Under the pieces are notes generated by a model. The model made no database searches and was not told where the DNA came from. It worked only from the letters and a program-made list of their open reading frames with translations. A stretch of DNA of 34,809 nt, taken from Candidatus Avichristensenella intestinipullorum. GTDB lineage: Bacteria; Bacillota; Clostridia; Christensenellales; Aristaeellaceae. This document shows, in pieces, positions 1 to 6,839 of this stretch. A program made the position numbers and the translations under genes. How positions within the stretch are numbered: the stretch's first letter is position 1; each line of letters begins with the position of its first letter. The stretch covers positions 1 through 34,809 of the forward strand of contig DVFI01000124.1 in assembly GCA_018713305.1 (NCBI GenBank). Direction: 5' to 3'.

Positions 1-1
1 G

Positions 2-841
2 CCGCCCGCCACCCTGGCGGAGATGGGCGAGGCTGCCGCCAAGCTGTATAAGGAAGAAAACGGCGAGCCCGTGCAGTGGGGCTTCGTCTGCCAGCCGGGC
101 AGCTGGTTCATGTCCAGCTGGATTGGCATGCAGGCCAGCTCCGAGGGCAACTATAGCTACATCGGCAACAACGCCGACGGCCGTGAAGGCGTCATGACCC
201 AGGTCGTCTTTGACGAGGAAGGCACCATGAAGCGCTTCCTGGAGAATTACAAGGCCGCGTGCGAGGCGGGCCATTTCAAGGTCACCAGCACCAACGACCT
301 GGAGGAGTTCGCCGCGGGCAAGGTCGCCATGTACATCGGCTCCACCTCCGCCTTTGCCAGCGTCCTGCAGACGGTGGGCGATAAGTTCTCCTTCGGCTGC
401 GCGTTCATGCCGACCGTGACGGCCGAGGATGTGGGCGGCGTGGCCGCCGGCGGCTCGAGCCTGTATCTGCTCAACCGCGGCGACGAGCAGAAGATGACCG
501 ACGCGCTCCGCTTCCTGGAGTACATGACCAGCGCGGAAACCCAGTTCAAATGGCACGAGGGCACCGGCTATTTCCCGGTGAACGTCAACGCCTATGATTT
601 GCCGCAGATGGCCGAGCGCCTCGAGCAGTATCCGCAGGTGCAGGTCATGATTGACCAGCTCCAGGCGTCCGACCCGCATGTACAGGAGCCGCTGACCGGC
701 GTGTCCGGCACCATTGATTCCTCGTTCATGGAGAACATCCTGGGCGTGGTCACCGATGAGCTGACCATCGACGAGGCCGTGGAAAACATGGCCGACGAAA
801 TCAACGAAGCGCTGGAAGCCTACCTCCAGACGCTGGGCTGA
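2..841 (+). CDS. Sugar ABC transporter substrate-binding protein, C-terminal part
   Basis: The reading frame is open from the left edge, so the N-terminus, signal peptide and any lipobox lie outside the window; the first in-frame ATG at 23 is internal. The visible ~280 residues look like the C-terminal two thirds of a family 1 extracellular solute-binding protein (UgpB/MalE type): a glycine-rich segment around GGVAAGGSSLYLL, the helix DALRFLEYMTSAETQFKW, the segment YFPVN, and a closing helix after the DELTIDEAVENMADEIN stretch, as is usual in glycerol-phosphate or oligosaccharide binding proteins. It should bind a sugar or sugar phosphate outside the membrane and hand it to CUT1 permeases that are not in view. 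A hairpin follows the stop, then a TIM-barrel protein and a PHP phosphoesterase that may act on the imported substrate. The family call is firm; the ligand is unknown. Confidence 0.88.
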   Translation, partial: PPATLAEMGEAAAKLYKEENGEPVQWGFVCQPGSWFMSSWIGMQASSEGNYSYIGNNADGREGVMTQVVFDEEGTMKRFLENYKAACEAGHFKVTSTNDLEEFAAGKVAMYIGSTSAFASVLQTVGDKFSFGCAFMPTVTAEDVGGVAAGGSSLYLLNRGDEQKMTDALRFLEYMTSAETQFKWHEGTGYFPVNVNAYDLPQMAERLEQYPQVQVMIDQLQASDPHVQEPLTGVSGTIDSSFMENILGVVTDELTIDEAVENMADEINEALEAYLQTLG

Positions 842-852
842 TTTTCCCTGCC

Positions 853-968
853 GGGCCTGTCGCAGGGCGCAAGCGCTGCGGCAGGCCCAAACCGTGACAT
901 GCACCGGAGCATTCCCCCGCCGAAATCACGGCTCCTGGCGGGGAACGCTGTTGGCGCGTCGCTTTTTT
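853..968 (+). terminator. Hairpin pair after the binding-protein gene, possible terminator or attenuator
   Basis: Two inverted repeats follow the stop codon at 841. The first pairs 853-864 with 877-888 (12 bp, one G-T wobble). The second pairs 912-921 with 937-945 (one bulged C) and is followed at some distance by a T6 run at 963-968. Neither has a textbook T tract immediately after the stem, so partial termination or mRNA-end protection, giving more binding protein than downstream enzymes, is as likely as a full stop. The next gene has its own ribosome binding site at about 1027. Confidence 0.4.
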
Positions 969-1039
969 GTTTGGCCGCGCGCATGCCGGCCGACCGTCTG
1001 CCGCGCACAGGGCAGACAGCCCCGAAAGGAGACATCGCC

Positions 1040-1939
1040 ATGCGCCTGTCCACCTCCACCAATCTGCTCTTTTATACCCGCCAGCCCCGGCAAATCATCG
1101 GCGCGGAGGCCTGCGCCCGGCTTTGCGCGCAGGCCGGGTATCGCGTGCTGGATATCAACTGCTGCGAAAACGCCGACCCCGGCTGCCCGTTGACGCAGGA
1201 CGACTGGGAGCAGTGGGCGACCCGCCTGCGCAGGCAGGCCGACGCCCTGGGCGTGACGTTCAGCCAGAGCCACAACCCCATCTACAACGTTATCGAGCCG
1301 GACCTGACGCCCGACTATGCCTGGCAGGAGGAGCTGACGCGCCGTTCCATGATTGCCGCCGCCATCCTGGGGGTGCGCTGGGTCGTCGCGCACGCGGGCA
1401 CCGCGCTGCCCGGCGGCGTATACGACCGCGGGGAAACCCTGCGCCGCAACGCGGACTACTTTCATGCGCTGGGCGAGAAGGCGCGCTCGCTGGGCATGGA
1501 GGGCATCGCCCTGGAAAACATGGCGTATCTGGGGCCATACAGCGCTACACTGCCGCCCCAGCTGTGCGCGACGACCGAAGGGCTCATCGCGCAAATCGAC
1601 GCCTGCGACAGCGAAGCGGTCGGCGCCTGCTGGGACTTTGGCCACGCCAATCTGGGCCATGAGGACCAGGCGGAAAGCCTGCGCCGCCTGGGAAAGCGCC
1701 TGAAGGCCACGCACGTCAATGACAACCTGGGCGCCGCCGACGACCACACCCTGCCCTTCCTGGGCAATATCGCCTGGGAAACCATTCTCCCCGTCCTGAC
1801 CGAAATCGGCTATGCCGGGGATTTGACCTACGAAATCCACAAATACCTCCGCCGCGTTCCCGAGCCGCTGTACCCCGTCATGATTCGGAGCACCGTAGAC
1901 ACCGGCAGCTATCTGCTGCGGCTGGCGGGCGGCCTGTAA
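1040..1939 (+). CDS. Sugar phosphate isomerase/epimerase-like TIM-barrel protein
   Basis: A 299-residue protein of the xylose-isomerase-like TIM-barrel superfamily (AP endonuclease family 2 fold), whose members isomerise or epimerise sugars, inosose or keto sugars using a divalent metal. The expected metal-ligand pattern is visible: E159 in ALENMA, D199 and H202 in CWDFGHA, H225 in ATHVNDN and E265 in YEIHK. The frame is open further upstream to 899, but the ATG at 1040 is chosen because an AAAGGAG ribosome binding site sits just before it and the protein then starts at the first barrel strand. It lies 12 nt ahead of a PHP phosphoesterase and behind a sugar-binding protein, which suggests a small sugar or sugar-phosphate operon. 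It is predicted cytoplasmic, and its exact reaction cannot be assigned. Confidence 0.85.
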   Translation: MRLSTSTNLLFYTRQPRQIIGAEACARLCAQAGYRVLDINCCENADPGCPLTQDDWEQWATRLRRQADALGVTFSQSHNPIYNVIEPDLTPDYAWQEELTRRSMIAAAILGVRWVVAHAGTALPGGVYDRGETLRRNADYFHALGEKARSLGMEGIALENMAYLGPYSATLPPQLCATTEGLIAQIDACDSEAVGACWDFGHANLGHEDQAESLRRLGKRLKATHVNDNLGAADDHTLPFLGNIAWETILPVLTEIGYAGDLTYEIHKYLRRVPEPLYPVMIRSTVDTGSYLLRLAGGL

Positions 1940-1950
1940 GGAGCAAACGC

Positions 1951-2655
1951 ATGCGTCACATATCCGATTTGCACATTCATACGCTGGTCAGCCATCATGC
2001 CTACAGCACCGTCCGGGAAAACGTTTTGCAGGCGCGCGCGCAGGGGTTGTCCCTGATTGCCATCACGGACCACTGCTACGGCGCGCCCGACGCGGGCAAT
2101 GACTGGCATTTTGGCAACATGGTCATCTGGCCGCCCGACATGGAAGGCGTCCGCGTGCTGCGCGGCGTGGAGGCCAACATCATGGCCATGGACGGCACGC
2201 TGGATACCACCGTCGGCGACTTGATGGCCGTGGATTATGTGATTGCTTCCCTGCACGCCTACTGCGTGGCGCCCCGCACGCTGGCGGCGCACACCGACGC
2301 GCTTCTGCGCGTTCTGGAAAACCCCTTCGTACACACCATCGGCCACCCGGCAGACATGAAGTTCCCCCTGGATTTGCGCACCGTGGCCCGCGCCTGCGCG
2401 CAGGCGGGCAAGCGCCTGGAAATCAACGAGCACGCCATGGCCCGCGCCCCGCAGGTCGAGGCCATCAACGAGCGCCTCCTGGAGGCCTGCGCGCAAGAGG
2501 GCACGCAAATTGTCCTGTCCACCGACGCGCACATCTGCTACGAGGTCGGCCGTTTTCCCCGCACGGACGCGCTGCTGGCGCGCACGGGCTTTCCGGAGTC
2601 GCTGATTTGGAACGCGGACGCCGCGCGCGTGCTCGCCGATTTGAAAAAGCAATAA
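1951..2655 (+). CDS. PHP-domain phosphoesterase, YcdX type
   Basis: A 234-residue PHP (polymerase and histidinol phosphatase) domain protein. It opens with the metal-binding motif DLHIHT, followed by SHHAYST, then AITDHCYG, GVEANI, SLHAY, a GHP motif, INEHA and the closing STDAHI: the usual set of histidines and acidic residues of a trinuclear metal phosphoesterase. Length and motif order match the YcdX-like group, not histidinol phosphatase. It probably removes a phosphate from a small metabolite in the cytoplasm. The gene starts 12 nt after the TIM-barrel gene with a GGAG site, so the two are co-transcribed. A different PHP protein lies in operon 1 at 12665-13624. Confidence 0.88.
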   Translation: MRHISDLHIHTLVSHHAYSTVRENVLQARAQGLSLIAITDHCYGAPDAGNDWHFGNMVIWPPDMEGVRVLRGVEANIMAMDGTLDTTVGDLMAVDYVIASLHAYCVAPRTLAAHTDALLRVLENPFVHTIGHPADMKFPLDLRTVARACAQAGKRLEINEHAMARAPQVEAINERLLEACAQEGTQIVLSTDAHICYEVGRFPRTDALLARTGFPESLIWNADAARVLADLKKQ

Positions 2656-2657
2656 GC

Positions 2658-2681
2658 GCGGCGCTTCGTCAAAAGCGCCGC
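2658..2681 (+). terminator. Hairpin terminator candidate after the PHP gene
   Basis: A perfect 9-bp GC-rich stem pairs 2658-2666 with 2673-2681 around a 6-nt loop, starting 3 nt after the PHP stop codon. The tail is pyrimidine-rich (TCCGTCCCTTCC) but has no T run, so termination strength is uncertain. A promoter for the next gene follows at about 2751, which fits a transcription unit boundary. Confidence 0.5.
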
Positions 2682-2730
2682 TCCGTCCCTTCCGATACCG
2701 GCTTTCCGCCCCGTCCGCGGCCGTTCGCGC

Positions 2731-2759
2731 TTCCCGCAGGCCGCGGCGTGTGCTATACT
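2731..2759 (+). promoter_or_regulatory. Putative sigma-A promoter for the GNAT gene
   Basis: An extended -10 element TGCTATACT spans 2751-2759 (-10 hexamer TATACT at 2754-2759). A poor -35 match (TTCCCG, 2731-2736) sits 17 nt upstream; extended -10 promoters tolerate weak -35 boxes. It lies after a hairpin and about 45 nt before the GNAT start at 2805. Confidence 0.45.
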
Positions 2760-2804
2760 GTCAGGTACAGGAAGCGCCACGGCGCGGAACAGGAGGCAAC
2801 GGCC

Positions 2805-3440
2805 ATGCTGTACATTCGCAGGGAGACCCCGGCAGACTATCAAACCGTGGAAGACGTTATCCGCAGGGCGTTTTACAACGTCTATGTGCCGGGCTGCACG
2901 GAGCATTATCTGGCGCATATCATGCGCGGCCACGAGGACTTTGTCCCGGAGCTGGACTTCGTGGCCGAGCTGGACGGCCAAATCATCGGAAGCATTCTGT
3001 ACACCCGCGCCCGCCTGACAGACGAACGGGGCGAAGAAAAGCCCGTTCTCACCTTCGGCCCCGTCTGCATCGCGCCCGACCGGCAGCGCCAGGGCTACGG
3101 GAAGCAGCTCATCGAGCATTCCATGCGCCGGGCCGCCGCGCTGGGGCACGACGTCATCGTCATCTTCGGCAATCCGTTCTACTACACCGGCGTCGGCTTT
3201 CAAAGCTGCAAAAAGCACAACATCTGCCTGGAAAACGGCAAGTTTCCTTCGGCCATGATGGTCAAACTCCTCCGGCCCGACGCGCTGGACGGCCGAAAAT
3301 GGCACTATGGCAGCAGCCCGGTCATGCACGTCGACGAGCGGGCCGCCCGGCGCTTCGAGGAAGCGCTGGCGCCCATGGAGCCCCGGCGCCTTCCCTGTCA
3401 GGAAGCGTTTTCCATCATGCGCCATTCCTTTCTGGAGTGA
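2805..3440 (+). CDS. GNAT family N-acetyltransferase
   Basis: A 211-residue GCN5-related acetyltransferase, expected to move an acetyl group from acetyl-CoA to an amine. The N-terminus MLYIRRETPADYQTVEDVIR is typical of the fold. The acetyl-CoA binding loop is visible as APDRQRQGYGKQLIEHS (R/Q-x-x-G-x-G/A type), preceded by strand FGPVCI and followed by FGNPFYYTGVGF, a signature common in YhbS-like members. The ATG at 2805 is preceded by AGGAGG; the frame continues upstream to 2607 but overlaps the PHP gene, terminator and promoter, so that start is rejected. It appears monocistronic. The substrate is unknown. Confidence 0.88.
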   Translation: MLYIRRETPADYQTVEDVIRRAFYNVYVPGCTEHYLAHIMRGHEDFVPELDFVAELDGQIIGSILYTRARLTDERGEEKPVLTFGPVCIAPDRQRQGYGKQLIEHSMRRAAALGHDVIVIFGNPFYYTGVGFQSCKKHNICLENGKFPSAMMVKLLRPDALDGRKWHYGSSPVMHVDERAARRFEEALAPMEPRRLPCQEAFSIMRHSFLE

Positions 3441-3605
3441 GGCGGACGCGGCCGACGCCCTGCGCGGCCTGTTGGGCCAGCCGCGGCAGACGGCCGCAGA
3501 CCGGAAAACTTTCCGCCCGCATTTCGGGAACCTCCGCGGCGTTCGGCCCGTCTATATGGGTAAGGAAATGCGGCGGGCAACGCTGCGGGCGAGGAGGGTT
3601 TTTCG

Positions 3606-4631
3606 ATGCGGAAAAGGCGGATATCGGCATGCCTGGCCCTGTGCCTGGCCCTGTGCCTGGGCACGGCCTGCGCGCAGGAGGCGGACGCGCCCTTTCACAC
3701 GTCCGGGCGGGTGCGTGAGGAGATGCCGCTGCTGGACATTACCATACGCGATACGGGCGCGCCGTCCGACGATATGCTGAGGGACCGGCTGCTCTCGGTT
3801 TCCATCCTGGCGCAGGACGGCAGCCTGTCGCAGACCCTGACCTACGCCTCCGGCGAGGACCCGTCCCGGGAGCGCGCGGCCGCGATGGCGCGCCTGGAGG
3901 ACCTCAATTTCGACGGCTACCTCGACCTGCTCCTGCTCACCGCCGCCGGCGCGCGCAACGTGTTCACCGTCTTTGCGCTCTGGAACCCCGAAGCGGGGCA
4001 GTTCGACCCGGTCATGGAGCATGTTCCCTGGCTGCCGGCGGAGAACCGCTTCGGCGACGAGGCCGTGCCGCTGGAGCTGTGCAACCCCGTGCTTTTGCCC
4101 CAGACGCGGCAAATCTATTCCTGCGTCGAGGACGGCTTCTACTATCGCACGCAAATCGCATACGGCTGGGAGGGCGACGACTTCCTGTGCGAGGACAGCG
4201 TCGCGTATATCTATGACGCAGGCGGGGGAACCATCGGCGAAAAGCTCCACAGGCTGGGGACGCAGATAGCGCTCTGCTGGGATATGCAGTATCCCGAGGA
4301 CTGGTACTACGGCCAGGACGCGATAGCGCGGGAGCGCTCGGCGGTGCTGGACTACATGATGCAGGGAGACGCGCTGACGAATCCGGCCTTTCTGACCGTG
4401 GCCAACACCGACTGGGTTCACCTGCGCATGCAGGACAGCACGGCCTCCCCTTCCCTGGCGAAGCTGGACGCCGGCGTCGAAGTGCAGGTGCTCCAGACCG
4501 GCTGCGGCACGGACGGAGGCTGGGTGCGCGTGTGGCTGTCCGACCTTTCCGACGGCCGCATCGCCGTGGACGACGCCTTTCTCGGCGCGCCGGCCCTGAC
4601 GGGGTATATCTGGCACAGTTTTTTGCAGTAG
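3606..4631 (+). CDS. Secreted protein with calcium-motif-like repeat and C-terminal SH3-like domain
   Basis: A 341-residue exported protein of unknown function. Residues 1-24 form a signal peptide: a basic start (MRKRR), a hydrophobic core, and ACA before QE, which suits signal peptidase I better than a lipobox because the residue at -3 from the last Cys is Gly. A short segment around residues 98-107, DLNFDGYLDL, looks like an FG-GAP/VCBS-type calcium loop as seen in XAC2610-like proteins. The last ~75 residues (TDWVHLRMQDS through TGYIWHSFLQ) resemble a bacterial SH3 domain, often a cell-wall-binding module. An AGGAGG site precedes the start. It stands between a GNAT gene and a decayed locus with no clear functional link. 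Confidence 0.75.
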   Translation: MRKRRISACLALCLALCLGTACAQEADAPFHTSGRVREEMPLLDITIRDTGAPSDDMLRDRLLSVSILAQDGSLSQTLTYASGEDPSRERAAAMARLEDLNFDGYLDLLLLTAAGARNVFTVFALWNPEAGQFDPVMEHVPWLPAENRFGDEAVPLELCNPVLLPQTRQIYSCVEDGFYYRTQIAYGWEGDDFLCEDSVAYIYDAGGGTIGEKLHRLGTQIALCWDMQYPEDWYYGQDAIARERSAVLDYMMQGDALTNPAFLTVANTDWVHLRMQDSTASPSLAKLDAGVEVQVLQTGCGTDGGWVRVWLSDLSDGRIAVDDAFLGAPALTGYIWHSFLQ

Positions 4632-4800
4632 CGAAGCGGCAAACAGGCCCGCCGTGGCCCGGGCCGTCACAAGGCCCGCACGGGAGAAGGCCGGTTGTCC
4701 GGACATCGGAGGATGTTTCGGGCGGCCGGCCTTCCGGCGTTCCCGCAGCGCCGATGCCCACCCGTTTCCGTCCCGCCGCCCCGCCCGGCAGGGCATGCCG

Positions 4801-4919
4801 GACCGGACGGCGTATCGGACCGAACAGCGCGACGGCCCGGACAGCGTCTCTGACCGGACGGTGCGTCTGACTGGATGGCGTCTCTGACCGGACGGCGCAT
4901 CCGACAGAATGGCGCGACG
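4801..4919 (+). repeat. Seven-unit tandem array of a degenerate 17-bp repeat
   Basis: Seven units of exactly 17 bp start at 4801, 4818, 4835, 4852, 4869, 4886 and 4903. The consensus is close to GACCGGACGGCGTATCT, and most units begin GACCGGA or GACNGAA. A looser unit may precede it at 4784. Because 17 is not a multiple of three, the array drifts through all reading frames and is unlikely to be coding. It runs directly into the surviving 3' part of a PadR-like gene, occupying the place of its DNA-binding N-terminus. The flank from 4632 to 4800 is GC-rich and shows no gene. Confidence 0.8.
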
Positions 4920-4921
4920 GA

Positions 4922-5080
4922 CTGCTGAAGACCTATCTGCAGGAGGAAAGCGGCGGCCCTCCGCGCAAGTATTATTCCCTCACGCAGCTGGGCAGGGAAA
5001 CCTTTGAAAAAGACCGCGCCGAATATCTCCTGTTTGCCGACTCGGTCAGAAACATGCTGGAGGAGGATGGCCATGACTAA
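4922..5080 (+). pseudogene. PadR-family regulator, 3' remnant
   Basis: About 52 codons ending at TAA 5080 encode the C-terminal half of a PadR-type winged-helix repressor. The diagnostic segment ESGGPPRKYYSLTQLGRE forms the wing and start of the last helix, and LLFADSVRNMLEE the tail helix. The usual ~110-residue protein would need ~55 more N-terminal residues, but a stop lies in frame at 4868-4870 and the preceding DNA is the 17-bp repeat array, so the recognition helix is gone and no good start codon or ribosome site is present. The remnant overlaps the HAAS gene start (ATG 5073) as in intact PadR-HAAS operons. Confidence 0.8.
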
Positions 5081-5803
5081 ATCGGACTTTCTGGAAAGGC
5101 TCGCGGCGGAATTGAAGCGCCATCACGTATCGGAGCCTGACGAAATTATCGACGAATACCGGGAACACTTTGCCTTCAAGCTGGCCGACGGATACTCGGA
5201 GGAAGAGATTGCCACAAAGCTCGGGGCGCCGGGCGCCATTGCCGCGCAGTATGTCGCCGCTCCCGCAGAGGGCGGGCGCGGAAAAAAAGCGATAACGGCC
5301 ATCGCCTCGGCGCAGTCGATTTCTGCTTCGGCCTCCTTTGCGTGCTGCTGTACGCGTGGGAAATCGTCATGGGGGCGCTGGTCCTTGCGCTGGGCGCGCT
5401 TTCCGTGGTCCTGATGGGGAATCTCACCGGGGAAATCGGCTGGGCCGCCGTGCCCGGCATGCCATATCCCTGCGCCCTGCTGATGGGGGTTGCGGCGGCG
5501 GCGTTGACCGTTCTTGCCGCCGTGGGCGCGGTTTGCTATTTTCAGTTCATCCGCCAGCTGATGCGCTCCTACGGCCGGTTCCATGCCAATACGCTCGCTT
5601 CCGCCGCGGGCAAAGCTCCCCTGCCGCCCGTCACGGCATATCCGCGGTTTACAGCCGGGCGCCGGCGCGCGCTGCGCAAGGTGACAATGACAGCCGCGAC
5701 GGTCTTTGCCGTTTGCTTCGTGACCGGGTTTGCCGCCTGCGCCATTTCCGCGGGGCATGTTGAGTTCTGGCATGCCTGGGGCTGGTTCGGCTATGGCGGA
5801 TGA
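5073..5803 (+). pseudogene. HAAS/DUF1700-family membrane protein, disrupted by a frameshift
   Basis: Codons from ATG 5073 encode an N-terminal HAAS domain: MTKSDFLERLAAEL, then IIDEYREHFAFKLADGYSEEEI and KLGAPGAIAAQY, typical of DUF1700 proteins encoded next to PadR repressors. At about 5304-5306 the frame breaks. A missing C in GCC-TCGG restores the family-like junction AIALGAVDFCFGLLC and joins the first frame to the second, which continues to TGA 5803 with several hydrophobic membrane segments (around MGALVLALGALSVVL, LLMGVAAAALTVLA and MTAATVFAVCFVTGF). Without the base, translation runs out of frame to 5414. It may be a true pseudogene or a sequencing error. The start overlaps the PadR remnant stop, and the end overlaps the KTR gene start. 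Confidence 0.8.
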
Positions 5804-5984
5804 CTCCCGCTGGCTGTTATGCCCCGTCTGTCATGGAAAAACGCGGGTGAAGGTCAGAGCGGACACGGACATACGAAACCTTCCCCTCTTCTGTCCCAAA
5901 TGCAGGCGCGAAACCCTGATTCATGTAAAGCAACGCAAAGTATTCGTGGCCAGAGAGCCAGACGCTCAAGCGCCGGACGCTTGA
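5793..5984 (+). CDS. Small cysteine-rich KTR-domain protein
   Basis: A 63-residue protein with two CxxC knuckles: LCPVCHGKTRVKVR near the N-terminus and FCPKCRRETLIHVKQ in the middle. The KTR tripeptide follows the first knuckle, and the tail REPDA matches the typical end of the short 'cysteine-rich KTR domain' proteins common in Clostridia and their mobile elements. It probably binds one zinc ion; its cellular role is not established. The ATG at 5793 overlaps the end of the HAAS frame by 11 nt, suggesting translational coupling; no strong ribosome site is seen. A perfect hairpin overlaps its stop codon. Confidence 0.82.
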   Translation: MADDSRWLLCPVCHGKTRVKVRADTDIRNLPLFCPKCRRETLIHVKQRKVFVAREPDAQAPDA

Positions 5985-5985
5985 G
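5965..5985 (+). other. Perfect inverted repeat overlapping the KTR gene stop codon
   Basis: CTCAAGCG (5965-5972) and CGCTTGAG (5978-5985) form an 8-bp perfect stem with a 5-nt loop. The right arm contains the TGA stop at 5982-5984. A second, terminator-like hairpin starts 6 nt later, so the two may act together in 3'-end formation. Confidence 0.6.
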
Positions 5986-5990
5986 TCGCA

Positions 5991-6034
5991 GAGCCGATGG
6001 ACCCGGGAACCCTCCCGGTGCATCGGCTCATTTT
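5991..6034 (+). terminator. Rho-independent terminator between the KTR and second GNAT genes
   Basis: GAGCCGATG (5991-5999) pairs with CATCGGCTC (6021-6029). An inner stem CCGGGA (6003-6008) pairs with TCCCGG (6013-6018), and a T5 run follows at 6031-6035. This is a clear intrinsic terminator shape. It ends about 20 nt before the next start codon, leaving no room for a promoter between them, so the next gene depends on an upstream promoter and read-through. Confidence 0.75.
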
Positions 6035-6053
6035 TATGATAAGGAGAACGGAT

Positions 6054-6722
6054 ATGAACAGCACTGCCTGGCGCGCCTCGCCCCTGTGGCGGCGCCTCTG
6101 CGCAACGGCGCACGCCGTCGGCCCAGAGGATTTGGCAGCCGCCGCCCACGTGATGGCGTCGGCTTTTTCCGACGACCCTTCCATTCGGTACCTGCTTGGC
6201 GGACAAAGCATGGGCTGCGAGGATTGGAAATACTTTGACTGCATTTTGAAATCCGTCCACGGGAAATGCGCGATGCTGTCCACCAGCGGGCGGATACACG
6301 ACCTGCTGGTACTGCTTCCGCCGCCTCTGCACGCCATCCCCGCGCGCTCCTTTTTCGCCAACGGCGGCTTTGGACTGTGCAGCGATTTCGGATGGGGCCT
6401 TGTCCGGCGCTCCCTGCGATATGAAAAGAACTGCCGGGCCATGAAAAAGCGGTTCGCCACGCCGCGCACCTGGTATTGCCTGTGCCTGGCCGTCTCGCCG
6501 TTATGGCAGGGGCGGGGGCTCGCTTCCCGGCTCCTGCGGCCCGTGCTGGACGCGCTGGACAGCCATCAGGCTTCCCTCTATCTGGAGACGCACAAGCCGA
6601 AACATGTCTCGATGTATACGCACCTCGGGTTTGAAACCGTTGACCGCGCCCCCATACCGGGCACGGACATCATGCAGTATGCGATGATGCGAAGGCAGCC
6701 CCCGCGAACCGACGGCCCGTAA
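6054..6722 (+). CDS. GNAT family N-acetyltransferase
   Basis: A 222-residue protein of the GCN5-related acetyltransferase fold. The acetyl-CoA loop is VSPLWQGRGLASRLLRPVL in the C-terminal half (Q-G-R-G-L-A is the classic Q/R-x-x-G-x-G/A pattern), preceded by the strand WYCLCLAV and followed by SLYLETHKPKHVSMYTHLGFE, the usual late GNAT motif. The N-terminal half, with AAAHVMASAFSDDPSIRYLL, resembles acetyltransferases that modify small amines or antibiotics. The ATG at 6054 follows an AAGGAGA site. An intrinsic terminator sits immediately upstream. It converges on operon 1, whose last gene ends at 6840. The substrate is unknown. Confidence 0.85.
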   Translation: MNSTAWRASPLWRRLCATAHAVGPEDLAAAAHVMASAFSDDPSIRYLLGGQSMGCEDWKYFDCILKSVHGKCAMLSTSGRIHDLLVLLPPPLHAIPARSFFANGGFGLCSDFGWGLVRRSLRYEKNCRAMKKRFATPRTWYCLCLAVSPLWQGRGLASRLLRPVLDALDSHQASLYLETHKPKHVSMYTHLGFETVDRAPIPGTDIMQYAMMRRQPPRTDGP

Positions 6723-6763
6723 GGCGCAAGCCGCCAGGGAGGGCGTTTGGCGGGACAGACCGC

Positions 6764-6794
6764 TGAAAAGCCGCAGGGGCTGAAAGCCTGCCCC
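6764..6794 (-). terminator. Possible terminator of operon 1 in the convergent gap
   Basis: In the 117-nt space between the convergent genes, GGGGC (6776-6780) pairs with GCCCC (6790-6794) around a 9-nt loop. Read on the minus strand it is followed by TGCGGCTTTTC. Further GC-rich inverted repeats lie at 6800-6840. The stem is short and the T run weak, so this is only a candidate. Confidence 0.35.
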
Positions 6795-6839
6795 AAAGCG
6801 CGGCCTTTCAACGGCCGGGCGCGGCCTTCCGCCGGCCTC

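Noticed and set aside
4801-4919. CRISPR array
   Set aside because: The 17-bp units follow each other directly with no unique spacers, and no cas genes are nearby.
5280-5310. Programmed ribosomal frameshift in the HAAS gene
   Set aside because: The A7 run at 5282-5288 precedes the point where the protein sequence changes frame, and no slippery heptamer or stimulating structure is at the join (about 5305); a simple base loss explains it better.
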